Below are positions 54,579 through 64,000 of a DNA stretch of 64,000 nt, one piece after another (the first letter of the stretch is position 1; each line of letters opens with the position of its first letter). The notes beneath the pieces are model-generated. The model searched no databases and was not told where the DNA came from. It worked only from the letters and a program-made list of their open reading frames with translations. A program made the translations under genes and the position numbers. Location: assembly GCA_002707155.1 (NCBI GenBank), contig PAME01000012.1, positions 165,352-229,351 on the forward strand. Reading direction: 5' to 3'. The DNA comes from Crocinitomicaceae bacterium. GTDB lineage: Bacteria > Bacteroidota > Bacteroidia > Flavobacteriales_G > Salibacteraceae.

Positions 54579-55877
54579 CTAAATTAATTCGGATGTCGGA
54601 TACTTTACCTTTGGGTAAAGCGAGTAACTTGTCATCCATTTATTGATTTCTTTTTTCACTTCCTGCTGAATTGATTCGTTATCGGGATTTTTTACTATTT
54701 GGTCAATATAGTCCACTACCTTTATCATATCTGATTTTTTAAGCCCACGAGTAGTAATAGCTGGGGTTCCAATTCTAATACCCGATGTTACAAATGGGCT
54801 TTGCGTATCAAATGGAACCATGTTTTTATTTACTGTGATATCTGCTTTCACTAAAGCGTTCTCTGCATCTTTGCCAGTAATATTTTTGTTCCTTAAATCA
54901 ATCAGCATGCAATGGTTACTTGTTCCACCAGAGATCAAGTGATAATCTCGTTTTACAAATTCATTTGCCATTGCGTTGGCATTTTTGGTGACTTGAACGG
55001 TATATTTTAAATAATCGTCTGTAAGCGCCTCTCCAAATGCTACTGCTTTTGCTGCAATAACATGTTCCAACGGCCCTCCCTGTGTGCCAGGGAATACACC
55101 AGAATCTAAAAGTGATGAAAATGAGCGTAAATTCCCTTTCATAGTTTTAATTCCAAAAGGATTCTCAAAATCTTTACCCACCATAATAATCCCACCTCTT
55201 GGTCCCCGCAAGGTTTTATGAGTTGTGCTGGTAACTACATGGCAATGTTGAATAGGGTCGTTTAATAATCCTTTGGCAATGAGTCCAGCAGGGTGAGAAA
55301 TATCAGCGAGTAAAATTGCACCAACTGAATCGGCAATTTCTCGAAACCGCTGAAAATCCCAGTCTCTTGAGTACGCAGAGGCTCCAGCAATAATCATTTT
55401 AGGTTTTACTTCTTTCGCTTTCGAAGCAACTTTATCCATATCAATGATTCCAGTTTCCTTTTCTACGCCATAAAAATGTGGATCGTAAAGTTTTCCAGAA
55501 AAATTTACCGAAGAACCATGAGTAAGATGACCGCCATGAGATAGGTCAAAACCTAAAATACTATCTCCGGTGTTTAAGCAAGCTAGCATTACAGCAGCAT
55601 TTGCCTGTGCACCAGAGTGCGGTTGAACATTACACCATTCGGCGTTAAAAAGTGTCTTCAAACGATCTCTCGCTGTGTCCTCAATTTGATCAACTATTTC
55701 ACAACCACCATAATACCTTTTCCCTGGCAGCCCTTCTGCATATTTATTAGTGGCAACAGAACCCATAGCTTTAAGCACTTGTTTGGAAACAAAGTTCTCC
55801 GAAGCGATTAGTTCTAAACCATTTTTTTGACGCCGTTTTTCTTGGTTTAGTAAGGAGAAAATATGATTGTCTTTCAT
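54579..55877 (-). CDS. glyA: serine hydroxymethyltransferase
   Basis: Interconverts serine and glycine while charging tetrahydrofolate with a one-carbon unit; a PLP enzyme of the cytoplasm. 432 residues. Landmarks are [46 protein letters not shown] and the PLP lysine in [15 protein letters not shown]. It is the first gene of a leftward run glyA - fumarylacetoacetase - relA/spoT. The 105-base gap to the divergent flippase gene must hold both promoters; no clear box was found. Confidence 0.97.
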   Translation of the reverse strand: MKDNHIFSLLNQEKRRQKNGLELIASENFVSKQVLKAMGSVATNKYAEGLPGKRYYGGCEIVDQIEDTARDRLKTLFNAEWCNVQPHSGAQANAAVMLACLNTGDSILGFDLSHGGHLTHGSSVNFSGKLYDPHFYGVEKETGIIDMDKVASKAKEVKPKMIIAGASAYSRDWDFQRFREIADSVGAILLADISHPAGLIAKGLLNDPIQHCHVVTSTTHKTLRGPRGGIIMVGKDFENPFGIKTMKGNLRSFSSLLDSGVFPGTQGGPLEHVIAAKAVAFGEALTDDYLKYTVQVTKNANAMANEFVKRDYHLISGGTSNHCMLIDLRNKNITGKDAENALVKADITVNKNMVPFDTQSPFVTSGIRIGTPAITTRGLKKSDMIKVVDYIDQIVKNPDNESIQQEVKKEINKWMTSYSLYPKVKYPTSELI

Positions 55878-55982
55878 TGTAATTCTATTAGATTTTTGAC
55901 TTCAACAGTCGACATTACGAAGTAATAACATTACTTTGATTTTTTCTAATCAAAACGATATAAAATCACCTCAAATAAAGGA

Positions 55983-57278
55983 ATGAAAGAAAATTTAGCA
56001 AAAAAGTTTTTTTCAGCCTCAATTCTAATTATTGTAGTGAGCGTAATTGCTCGCCTTTTTGGATTGGTTAAGGAGATGATTGTAGCCAGTACATTTGGAT
56101 TATCTACTGAATTAGATGGCTTTTATTTGAGTTTAATGATTCCAGCTTTTCTCATTTCAACAATAACCAATCCTTTGCCATCTGCCTTTATTCCTCGTTA
56201 TAATCAATTGAAAGGTGAAAGTGAAGAAAATGCAATGAGTTTTTTGAATTCAGTTTCAACCTCTATTTTCACCTTGCTGTTGCTTAGCGCTGGTATTTAT
56301 TTTCTAGTTCGTCCTGTTTTCATTCAAGTTCTAGGAGGCCAAGATATTCCTGGACAAGATGCGTTTATTTTTAGCGCTATTTTCTCAAGTTTTATTGTAA
56401 TACAAGGTTTAAGTAACTACTATCTGGCAATTTTAGAAAATCTAAAACTGTTTTTATTTACAGCTCTTGGAGCAATTTTCAGTTCCGCATTTGTAATTGC
56501 CTTTCTATTATTTGATAAAAGTATTTTGTCCTTAGCTTTAGGGTTTGTTTTAGGTCCTGCTTTTTATTTATTGATTCAATACGGTGTGCTAAAAAGGAGA
56601 ATGGCCAACGGTTTTTTTTGGAAGACACCATTTATAAACCTAGACACCATTTTTAAGAGGCAGTATGGGGTTTTATTGCTGGGAAGCTTCCTTATGGGGT
56701 CTACTTTTTTAATTGATCAAACAATGGCTTCTTATTTAGGCAAAGAATCTGTTTCGGCTCTAAACTATGGTTTTCGTGTTGTGGCATTATTTACTGGTAC
56801 AGCTACTTTGGCTATAGGCTCTGTGGCTCTTCCTTTTTTTTCTAACCTAAATATTGAAGGAAGGTTTCGAGAAATGAGAGAACTTTTGACCAAGGTGCTT
56901 TGGGTCGTCTTTGGTTCAAGTTTTGTCATTATTTTTTTAATAGGTTTTTTGGGGCAAGATTTAGTAAGCCTTTTATTTGAAAGGGGGAATTTTAGTCCCG
57001 AAGATTCGGAAAAAGTTACTGAAATATTTCAATTTTATAGTTTCCAATTGCCTTTTTACGTAGGAGGAATAGTGTTGGTTAGAATAGTTTCAGTAGTTCA
57101 AAAAAATCAAGCTATTCTATTAATATCAGCATTGAGTTTTATTTTAAACATTGGACTAAACTTTATCTTTATTGAATATTTGGGTTTAAAGGGCATAGCT
57201 CTTTCTACATCAATTGTTTATTTCATTTCGTTTCTTTTGCTTTGGAGAAAAGTCAAATTAATTTTAAGTACCGATTAA
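55983..57278 (+). CDS. MurJ/MviN-like lipid-linked oligosaccharide flippase
   Basis: 431 residues and about 12-14 transmembrane helices of the MOP superfamily. The N-terminus SVIARLFGLVKEMIVASTFGLSTELDGFYLS and PSAFIPRYNQ are MurJ-type rather than Wzx-type motifs, though it is shorter than most MurJ. It opens a plus-strand glycan locus and so probably flips a glycan-lipid for that pathway; a general peptidoglycan role is possible if it is the only copy. It is preceded by AAGGA four bases before the ATG, an unusual Shine-Dalgarno-like site for this genome. Confidence 0.88.
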   Translation: MKENLAKKFFSASILIIVVSVIARLFGLVKEMIVASTFGLSTELDGFYLSLMIPAFLISTITNPLPSAFIPRYNQLKGESEENAMSFLNSVSTSIFTLLLLSAGIYFLVRPVFIQVLGGQDIPGQDAFIFSAIFSSFIVIQGLSNYYLAILENLKLFLFTALGAIFSSAFVIAFLLFDKSILSLALGFVLGPAFYLLIQYGVLKRRMANGFFWKTPFINLDTIFKRQYGVLLLGSFLMGSTFLIDQTMASYLGKESVSALNYGFRVVALFTGTATLAIGSVALPFFSNLNIEGRFREMRELLTKVLWVVFGSSFVIIFLIGFLGQDLVSLLFERGNFSPEDSEKVTEIFQFYSFQLPFYVGGIVLVRIVSVVQKNQAILLISALSFILNIGLNFIFIEYLGLKGIALSTSIVYFISFLLLWRKVKLILSTD

Positions 57279-57281
57279 ATT

Positions 57282-57959
57282 ATGGATGTTAACCAAGATC
57301 AGATATGGGATCACTACCAAAACGAGGCACCGCATTCATTTTCTGGAAGTGATGCTCGAATTAGCTATTTGGTAAATCAAATTCCAAAAGGTGCGAGATG
57401 TCTGAACATTGGTGTTGGTAACGGCAATTTTGAAAAATTCGCGTATCAAAAGGGAATAGATATCCATAGTCTTGATCCATCGACCAGATCCATTGAAAAT
57501 CTGCAAACTTTAATAGAAGAAAAGGCTAAAGTTGGATACAGTCAAGCTATTCCTTTTGGTGATGGTTGTTTTGATGTTGTAATAATGTCTGAGGTGCTAG
57601 AACATCTTGAGGATGAAGTATTGATTCAAACTTATTCTGAGGTAAATCGGGTGCTTAAATTAAATGGGAAGTTTATTGGTACGGTGCCAAGTAACGAAGA
57701 TTTATTATTGAATACTGTAGTTAGTCCAAGTGACGGTTATGTCTTTCATAGATGGGGCCATTTGCAGAGTTTTGATCTAAAACGTTTAGAAAAAGAGCTG
57801 AGTATTAACTTTAAAAAAATATTGGTAAAGGAGCTCATTTTTGTAAACTGGAGAACGCTGAATTGGAAGGGTAAAATTATTTCTGGGATGAAGTTATTAA
57901 CTCATAAATTAGGCTCTTCCGGAACGGGAAGAAATCTTTATTTCGTAGCTACCAAATAG
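57282..57959 (+). CDS. class I SAM-dependent methyltransferase
   Basis: 225 residues, Methyltransf_11-like Rossmann fold. SAM-binding motif I is CLNIGVGNGNFEKFAYQKG, the acidic loop is IHSLDPS, and motif IV-V is FDVVIMSEVLEHLEDE. It lies 3 bases after the flippase and directly abuts the glycosyltransferase gene, so it should methylate a sugar, lipid carrier or glycan terminus in this locus. The substrate is unknown. Confidence 0.9.
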   Translation: MDVNQDQIWDHYQNEAPHSFSGSDARISYLVNQIPKGARCLNIGVGNGNFEKFAYQKGIDIHSLDPSTRSIENLQTLIEEKAKVGYSQAIPFGDGCFDVVIMSEVLEHLEDEVLIQTYSEVNRVLKLNGKFIGTVPSNEDLLLNTVVSPSDGYVFHRWGHLQSFDLKRLEKELSINFKKILVKELIFVNWRTLNWKGKIISGMKLLTHKLGSSGTGRNLYFVATK

Positions 57960-59021
57960 ATGACTATCTGCTTCGTTATATCATCACTAAAAGGAGGCGG
58001 TGCAGCTCGGGTATTGACGATGCTAGCAAATTGGTTTGTTCAATTTCAAGAAGTTAGTATCATTACTTTTGATAGCTCCGAGTCATTTTACCACCTTAAT
58101 AAAGAGATTTCAATTCATCATTTGCGTGTTACAGCAGATTCGAGTAATCCCTTATCAGCTATGGTAAAAAATCTAAACCGAGTTCGAGTCTTGCGCACTA
58201 AAATCAAATTATTGGCTCCTCAGATCGTCGTTTCTTTTATTACCGAAATGAATGTATTGACCCTTTTAGCAACCAAATTTTTAGCAACTAAAGTTATTAT
58301 TTCAGAGCGCAGCGACCCAAATAGAAAAAGCCTTTCGAAGATTTGGAGGTTTTTGAGAAAGGTGAGTTATCATAAAGCAGATGCTATGGTTTGTCAGACA
58401 AAAAATTCACAACATTTTATTTCCAAACAGTTCGCCAATACTAAATGCGTCACTATCTCGAATCCTGTGCAAATGCCGTTTCCAAAAGCAGATAAAAAAG
58501 AAAATTTATTATTTGTGGGCAGGTTCGATAACGATAAGGGGTTTGATATGATACCTTCCATATTGAACGGGTTACAATTGAGAAATTGGACGGTCCAAAT
58601 CGCGGGCGGTGGAAAAGCATTTGGGCAGGTACAATCTGAAATTGATAAGCTTGGATTATCTGACAAGGTATCTTTTCTAGGGCAATACAAAGAAGTTGAT
58701 GAACTATACGATACATCATCCATATTCGTACTTCCCAGCAGGGTAGAGGGGTATCCCAACGCATTAATTGAGGCCATGCATTTTGGCTGCGCTTGTGTGT
58801 CTTTTGATTGTGAAAATGGACCAGCAGAAATTATAATTGAGCAAGAAAATGGCTTGTTGGTTGAAGCTGAAAATACCGAGGGCATGTCAAAGGCAATTCA
58901 AAAATTAATTGATGATGCTACGTTAAGAAAGAGATTAGGTGTAAACGGGCAAAAGAGTATTAAGCATTTAAGCGTCGATAGCATAGGCGCTCAATGGCAA
59001 AAACTAATGACTGAATTTTAA
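57960..59021 (+). CDS. glycosyltransferase family 4
   Basis: 353-residue GT-B fold enzyme. N-terminal SSLKGGGAARVLTMLANW carries the family's glycine loop, the linker is FVGRFDNDKGFDMIPS, and the donor site has the E-x7-E motif in EGYPNALIEAM. Retaining transfer of a nucleotide sugar to a glycan or lipid acceptor is expected. It begins immediately after the methyltransferase stop and shares one base with asnB (TAATG). Confidence 0.92.
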   Translation: MTICFVISSLKGGGAARVLTMLANWFVQFQEVSIITFDSSESFYHLNKEISIHHLRVTADSSNPLSAMVKNLNRVRVLRTKIKLLAPQIVVSFITEMNVLTLLATKFLATKVIISERSDPNRKSLSKIWRFLRKVSYHKADAMVCQTKNSQHFISKQFANTKCVTISNPVQMPFPKADKKENLLFVGRFDNDKGFDMIPSILNGLQLRNWTVQIAGGGKAFGQVQSEIDKLGLSDKVSFLGQYKEVDELYDTSSIFVLPSRVEGYPNALIEAMHFGCACVSFDCENGPAEIIIEQENGLLVEAENTEGMSKAIQKLIDDATLRKRLGVNGQKSIKHLSVDSIGAQWQKLMTEF

Positions 59022-60931
59022 TGTGCGGAATAGCTGGTTTTATTGATTTTGGGTTAAATAGTTCAGAAACTATTGCGCAAAAAATGGGTGCCAAAATTCA
59101 ACACAGAGGCCCAGACAGTTGCGGTAGTTTTTTCGAAAACAACAATTCCTATCAAATAGGATTTGCACATCAGCGTCTTTCAATTATTGATTTATCAAAA
59201 GATGGACATCAACCTATGTCTCTGCCTGGTGGAAACCCGTTAACAATTGTATTTAATGGTGAAATTTATAATTACAAAGAGGTTAGAAAAACATTAGAAG
59301 CTACTGGCGTAGAGTTTAAAACTAATTCAGATACAGAGGTTATACTCTGTGCCTGGCGGAAATGGGGGAAGGAATGTATAGCGCATTTTAATGGAATGTT
59401 TGCATTTGCTGTATTTGATAGTCTAAACCAAAAAGTCACTTTAGTCCGCGATAGAGCTGGGGTTAAGCCATTGTACGTTTATCAGAAAAACGACGTCATT
59501 ATATTTGGCTCCGAATTAAAGTCCTTGATGGTTCACCCGAAATTTGAAAAAGTAATAGATATTGATGCTACAGCTTTGTTTATGCAATATGGCTACTACC
59601 CTGAACCATATACTGTGTTTAAAAACTGTACTAAATTAAAGGCTGCACACACTCTGGAAATAGATTTGAAAAACCAGCAAACTACAATAAGTGAATATTG
59701 GAGTCTAAAACATAATTTTCATTCCAATGAAAACAGCAACAAAAGCGAAAATGAAATTCTGGAGGAATTAGAGTATTTGATAACGAGTGCTTTTGATTAC
59801 CGAATGGTTTCAGATGTTCCTGTTGGCGTATTTCTAAGTGGTGGTTACGATAGCACTGCTGTTACTGCTTTGCTTCAAGAGTCTACAAATCAAACGATTA
59901 ACACCTATACGATTGGTTTTGAAGAAGCAGCATATAATGAGGCCCATCACGCTAAAAAAGTTGCGGAATACTTAGGAACTAATCATACCGAAAGCTATTG
60001 TTCGTTTAAAGATGCTATGGCGATTATTCCAAGGTTGCCAGTTATTTATGATGAGCCTTTTGCCGATAGTTCTGCCATTCCAACAACTCTTGTAAGTGAA
60101 ATAGCAGTAAAAGAGGTTAAGGTGGCGTTGAGTTCAGATGGCGGAGATGAATTGTTGTCAGGTTATGGAAAGTATTTGACTACTAAAAAATATGTTGAAC
60201 AACTGTCTAAATTTTCAGGTTCCAAGCCAATTGAAACTTTATTGAATTTTTTAGATCCTATGCTGCCAAAAAGTAAAATGGGGTTCAATTTTGATCGAAG
60301 ATATTCTAGAGTAAAAGAATTGATTAATTCTGGAGTGAGTCCTTTGAAATCGATGCAACTGAGTAGTCAAAATTTGATGTCGAAAGAACTCAATAAACTG
60401 TTTGTTGCTGAGATTGAAATTCCGTTCTGTAATTTCGAAAAGGTTCTTGAGGATTATAGTTCTGGAGACCCATTTAACGCCATGCTCATTGGCGATTACA
60501 AAACCTATATGGTTGATGATATATTAACCAAGGTAGACAGAGCGGCCATGTCAGTGGGCCTTGAGGGGCGTGAGCCTCTATTGGATTATCGTTTGGCTGA
60601 ATATCTTGCAAGTGTTCCGTATGCTTTGAAAACTAAAGATGGAATACCAAAGTATTTACTGAAAGAAATTTTGCACAAGTATGTTCCTAAAGAAATAATG
60701 GATCGACCAAAAATGGGTTTTGCAATTCCGGTAATCAAATGGATGAAAAATGAGCTTCGTGAATTGCTTGAATCTGAGTTGAGTGAAGAACGTGTGAAAT
60801 CTGCAGGTATTTTTAATTACAATGAAGTTGAACGTCTCAAGAATAATTTTTTAGCGGGTAAAAACCAAGACTTTAATCCCGTTTGGTTTCTATTTATATT
60901 TCATCAATGGCACCAACAATGGATGAAATAA
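59021..60931 (+). CDS. asnB: asparagine synthase (glutamine-hydrolysing)
   Basis: 636 residues. The start MCGIAGFIDF places the glutaminase nucleophile at Cys2, followed by the Ntn glutaminase domain (RGPDSCGSFF, FNGEIYNY). The synthetase domain has the ATP-pyrophosphatase loop LSGGYDSTAV and SSDGGDELLSGYG. It makes asparagine from aspartate, or in glycan loci may amidate a sugar acid or amino-acid substituent; the position inside a glycosyltransferase operon suggests the latter, unproven. Overlaps the next gene by 13 bases. Confidence 0.93.
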   Translation: MCGIAGFIDFGLNSSETIAQKMGAKIQHRGPDSCGSFFENNNSYQIGFAHQRLSIIDLSKDGHQPMSLPGGNPLTIVFNGEIYNYKEVRKTLEATGVEFKTNSDTEVILCAWRKWGKECIAHFNGMFAFAVFDSLNQKVTLVRDRAGVKPLYVYQKNDVIIFGSELKSLMVHPKFEKVIDIDATALFMQYGYYPEPYTVFKNCTKLKAAHTLEIDLKNQQTTISEYWSLKHNFHSNENSNKSENEILEELEYLITSAFDYRMVSDVPVGVFLSGGYDSTAVTALLQESTNQTINTYTIGFEEAAYNEAHHAKKVAEYLGTNHTESYCSFKDAMAIIPRLPVIYDEPFADSSAIPTTLVSEIAVKEVKVALSSDGGDELLSGYGKYLTTKKYVEQLSKFSGSKPIETLLNFLDPMLPKSKMGFNFDRRYSRVKELINSGVSPLKSMQLSSQNLMSKELNKLFVAEIEIPFCNFEKVLEDYSSGDPFNAMLIGDYKTYMVDDILTKVDRAAMSVGLEGREPLLDYRLAEYLASVPYALKTKDGIPKYLLKEILHKYVPKEIMDRPKMGFAIPVIKWMKNELRELLESELSEERVKSAGIFNYNEVERLKNNFLAGKNQDFNPVWFLFIFHQWHQQWMK

Positions 60932-61833
60932 AGCAATACGAAAAATTGTTCAAGGGCCGCAAAGTTCTGTTCATTATGCCAGCACTTTCTACAGGTGGAG
61001 CTGAACGTGTAATGGTTACAATAATCAAACACTTGAATAGAGAACTGTTTTCTCCTACACTTATAGTGCTCAATCAAGGCAAAAACGTGCTTGATTTAGA
61101 GGATACAGGCTGCAAGGTTGATGTCATAGACTTAAAGGTAAAAAGAGCTCGTTATGCGCCCCTGACTTTGATATCCGCTATAAAAAAAGCAGACCCCGAT
61201 ACGGTAATTTCAACTTTAGGCTATTTGAATGAAATACTAAGTGTTGTTTTACCCATTTTACCAAAAAAGATTCATTTCATAGCTCGAGAGTCAAGCGTTC
61301 CATCTCTAAGAAATAAGGCAGATTCGAAAAGTAAATTGCATGATTTTATTTATAGACGTTTCATAAAACGTTTTAATACAATTGTTTGCCAGTCTACCGA
61401 AATGTTGGAAGATTTAAACGGTGAATATGGAATACCAAAAAGCCAAATGGTTGTTATTGATAACCCTTTAGATGCAGAGTATATTCAACGAAAGTCGAAA
61501 GAAGAGTGTTTGGAAATGAACAAAGAAGCACACAATATATTGGCTGTAGGTTCCTTGAAGAAAGTAAAGAATTACAATTTGCTAATTGAAGAAGCCTATT
61601 CAAGTACCTCTAATACTAAATACTGGATAATAGGGGAAGGTGAAGAAAGAGAAAACTTAGAAAAAATGATTTTTGAGCAAGAGCTAAGGGATAAAGTAGT
61701 TCTTTTGGGTCATCAAATAAACCCTTGGAAATTTATGGCAAACGCTGATGAATTTTGGCAGAAAAGTCATTGGGAAGGAAATAGCAATGCAATGAAGGAG
61801 TGGGTAACCTTGAAAAATAAAATTAAGGTTTGA
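60919..61833 (+). pseudogene. glycosyltransferase family 4, C-terminally truncated
   Basis: From ATG 60919: KVLFIMPALSTGGAERVMVT is a normal GT-B N-terminus with the glycine loop, and the second domain starts well (ILAVGSLKKVKNYNLLIE, YWIIGEGEERENLEKMI, VVLLGHQINPW). The end is wrong. After SHWEGNSNAM, where the E-x7-E donor site should be completed, it reads KEWVTLKNKIKV and stops. About 60 residues of the family are missing and are not found in other frames downstream. It is probably an inactive fragment. The gap to the next gene has nothing recognisable. Confidence 0.65.
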
Positions 61834-61931
61834 TTCTCTGATTTAATAGTTGTCAATGAAATTGACTAAATAAGAAATAAGAAAGGCGATTAATTGTTAC
61901 CTTTTTAAAATAGCTGGTCTTAATACTCAAA

Positions 61932-63041
61932 ATGACAAAAAACATCATTTATTTACCAGGGTTAAATGGAATTAGGGCTATAGCTGCTATTGCTGTTGTT
62001 GTTTCGCACATAACCTTAAGTTTAGATGATATAGGTCTTGATTCCAATATTTTTGGTACATATGATAGCGGAAAGCCTCGAGCATTGGATTTAGCTGGAT
62101 ATGGGGTAAGCATGTTTTTTGCATTAAGTGGTTTTCTTATCACCTATTTATTGTGGCTCGAGAAAGAAAAACAACCAATACAAATTAGGAAATTCTATTT
62201 AAGACGAATGTTAAGGATATGGCCGTTGTATTATACCTAATTGATTCTCTGCCTGATTACTTACATAATATTCTCTTTAGAGTACAATGCCTCTTCAATA
62301 TATTATTATGTTTTCTATGGAGCCAATATCCCGTTTATCATAGGAGGGACTCTCCCGTTTTTAAGTCATTTTTGGTCTTTAGGCGTCGAAGAGCAATTTT
62401 ATATGTTTTGGCCTTGGATAAATAAACTAAGAAAGAATAATATCCTCTTGATTGTGATAGGGCTAATCACATTGTTGATTTTGGTAAAAATATATATTCA
62501 TATTTTTTATCCTGATTCTACAATAGGGTTGGCGATTAATGTTACCAGATTTCAATGTATGTTGATAGGAGCTCTCGGTGCTATTCTTTATAAAAACGAT
62601 TACAAATATTTCATTAAAATTACGACTAGTAAACCTGTTCAGATTGTTTCTTGGGCGATTATGATTTTAATGACCATTAATAAATACCACATTGCATCAA
62701 TTCTAGATCATGAGATTCTCACCTTAATTACTGTTTTACTTATTATTGGACAGATTACAAAAAAAGGCTTGATTGATTTAGAAAACTTTATTTTAGACTT
62801 CCTAGGTAAAATTTCATACGGGATGTATGTTATTCATCCTTTACTAATTTTTCTTTGCTCAAAAGTACTTGTAGAGGTTACATCATACAGCATGTTAAAC
62901 TATCTAATTGTCTATGTTTCTATTATTTCTTTAACTATAGTTTTATCCTATTTCTCATATAAGTACCTTGAAATGCCTTTTTTACGGTTAAAAACTAAGA
63001 AGTATACTGTAATTAATAGTTCAGGAACAAGGATTAGTTAA
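61932..63041 (+). pseudogene. OafA/YrhL-type membrane acyltransferase interrupted by an in-frame TAA
   Basis: A membrane acyltransferase of the Acyl_transf_3 type, about 369 codons. The N-terminal part has LPGLNGIRAIAAIAVVVSH with the catalytic histidine, GVSMFFALSGFLITYLL and RRMLRIWPLYYT, then a TAA at 62238-62240 (codon 103). The same frame goes straight on with LILCLITYIIF and FWSLGVEEQFYMFWPW, all in the expected order to 63041. A single base (TTA to TAA) explains it. As it stands neither half should work. It would have O-acetylated a surface sugar. Confidence 0.75.
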
Positions 63042-63272
63042 CCTTAAATAATAATCAACCGTTTAAAATTAGTTGAATGGTAAATCTTAATCTGTTTTTT
63101 AAAAGTAAAAACAGGTATTTAGGTGCTTAACATAATATTTTTCCATTGTATGTAACTCAATCTATCATTGGGATGCAAGAAGAAAAAATAATTCATTCTT
63201 TCTGGTCTAGACTTGTACATCTAAGAAATTGTCTTGGCCTGGAAAATATATGTTTTCGGAATAACAAAATGC

Positions 63273-63280
63273 TACTTTTG
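63273..63280 (+). promoter_or_regulatory. -7 promoter box ahead of the last methyltransferase
   Basis: TACTTTTG, exact TAnnTTTG, ending 4 bases before ATG 63285. It lies inside the longer reading frame from 63234, which supports the shorter protein. The ~230 bases before it (63042-63272) are AT-rich with no gene seen. Confidence 0.5.
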
Positions 63281-63284
63281 TCTA

Positions 63285-63971
63285 ATGATCATGATTTATC
63301 GAATCGATGAAATACTAAACTACTGTAAGGATAAAAAAGTACTCCATTTGGGGTATGTACAGCATTCGCCGAAGTATAAAAAGCAGATTGATCAAGGAAC
63401 TTGGTTGCATGCGCATATTTCCGATGTTGCTAAGGAGGCTATAGGTTTGGATATTCTTGTAGATGCCGTAGAAGACCTTAAAACCAATTATAATTACAAC
63501 GGTTATGTTGGTAATGTGGAGAAACTAGAAAGTCTTAATCTAAATGACAAGTTCGATGTTATTGTAGCGGGTGAATTAATTGAGCATCTAGAAAACCCTG
63601 GTATGTTTTTGAATGGCGTCAAAAGATTTATGAGAAATGATTCCATTCTAATTGTAACTACTCCCAATGCCTTTGGTCAGGTGTACCAAAACAGTTATAA
63701 TAATACTCCTGAATTGGAATGGGTGAATGATGAGCATGTAACTTGGTTTTCTAAATATACGCTTAAAAGGCTTTTAGAAAGATGTGGTTACGCTGAGAAG
63801 GATTACGGGTATTATTTTGGTTATGAAACCTTTGAAAGTGATATTTCAACGAGTTCTCCATTTGTTAGAAGGCTCAAGACATTGAAAAGAAAGTGGACTT
63901 ATTCACGTCTGCAAAAAAACAGGCAGACTGGACTCTTTTTCGTTTCACAATTAAAATCTAATGACCAGTAA
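63285..63971 (+). CDS. class I SAM-dependent methyltransferase
   Basis: 228 residues from ATG 63285 (63291 is also possible). It is a Methyltransf_11/23-like fold: VLHLGYVQHSPKY in place of a glycine-rich motif I, GLDILVDAVEDL, and FDVIVAGELIEHLENPGMFL. Motif I lacks the usual E/D-x-G-x-G-x-G, so SAM binding may rely on a variant loop, as in some glycan-locus methyltransferases. It is probably part of the same surface-glycan locus and overlaps the next start by 11 bases. Confidence 0.88.
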   Translation: MIMIYRIDEILNYCKDKKVLHLGYVQHSPKYKKQIDQGTWLHAHISDVAKEAIGLDILVDAVEDLKTNYNYNGYVGNVEKLESLNLNDKFDVIVAGELIEHLENPGMFLNGVKRFMRNDSILIVTTPNAFGQVYQNSYNNTPELEWVNDEHVTWFSKYTLKRLLERCGYAEKDYGYYFGYETFESDISTSSPFVRRLKTLKRKWTYSRLQKNRQTGLFFVSQLKSNDQ

Positions 63972-64000
63972 GAGGACCAAAGATGTTGCTGTGTATCTTC
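63961..64000 (+). CDS. start of a further gene, cut by the window end
   Basis: ATG 63961 overlaps the end of the methyltransferase gene and reads MTSKRTKDVAVYL before the window ends. The style (a basic start and a first hydrophobic strand) fits a glycosyltransferase, as expected in this locus, but too little is visible to be sure. Confidence 0.45.
   Translation, partial: MTSKRTKDVAVYL

Noticed and set aside
20644..62240. TAA recoding as a sense codon (in-frame TAA at 20644 and 62238)
   Set aside because: TAA is the normal stop for many intact genes here (proS, marker: TAATG overlap; glycosyltransferase at 59019), so two interrupted genes do not support a changed code.

Overview
This 64 kb window is a chromosomal segment of a member of the Bacteroidota, most likely a marine-type Flavobacteriales relative. 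The evidence is internal. Several secreted proteins end in type IX secretion (T9SS) type A sorting domains, and a T9SS plug protein is encoded. Many genes are preceded by the Bacteroidota -7 promoter element TAnnTTTG. Shine-Dalgarno sites are mostly lacking, TTG and GTG starts are common, and the DNA is AT-rich. I see no prophage, plasmid or CRISPR array. Apart from small palindromic repeats, the window is ordinary chromosome with several decaying genes.

Layout. 1-11.4 kb: the tail of a T9SS-sorted protein, delta-1-pyrroline-5-carboxylate dehydrogenase, ApaG, the T9SS plug protein, a 2-Cys peroxiredoxin, a TonB-dependent receptor, an SdpR/SdpI-like repressor-membrane protein pair with a clear candidate operator, a lipoprotein, a secreted conserved protein and a LamG-like T9SS substrate that appears to start at ATT. 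11.4-18.6 kb: a remnant of a tiny T9SS protein, tRNA-Leu(CAA), a small T9SS substrate and a giant 1998-residue secreted fibre protein. The giant protein has 16 STNE-marked beta repeats, two blocks of 17-residue repeats and a C-terminal peptidase S74 chaperone domain.

18.6-27.3 kb: a LysE exporter, an LpxL-like acyltransferase with an S4 RNA-binding protein, a lipoprotein broken by an in-frame stop, and a tight marR-MFP-RND-TolC efflux operon with a legible promoter and candidate operator. 27.4-38.3 kb: a fatty acid desaturase, prolyl-tRNA synthetase, two small envelope proteins, a prohibitin-like protein, a GT39/83-like glycosyltransferase, a DUF2279 protein, an AIM24 protein and a PIF1-like helicase. 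38.3-41 kb: a patch of decay with a twice-frameshifted T9SS protein, a frameshifted hexapeptide acetyltransferase, a REP/BIME-like inverted hairpin pair and an orphan T9SS tail.

41-46.2 kb: an SOS-mutasome-like cassette in which an XRE-S24 (LexA-like) regulator is divergent from dinB and a second dnaE. 46.5-55.9 kb (minus strand): a delta-9-type desaturase, OstA/LptA-like protein, purA, a Fur-family regulator, relA/spoT, fumarylacetoacetase and glyA. 56-64 kb (plus strand): a surface-glycan locus with a MurJ-like flippase, two methyltransferases, a glycosyltransferase, asparagine synthase, a truncated glycosyltransferase, an acyltransferase with an in-frame stop, and the first codons of one further gene.

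The most distinctive items are the giant fibre protein, the mutasome cassette with a repeat in its regulator's leader, the SdpR/SdpI pair with its operator, the REP/MITE-like elements, and the unusual number of interrupted envelope and glycan genes. The interruptions could be true decay or assembly errors, and the sequence alone cannot decide.
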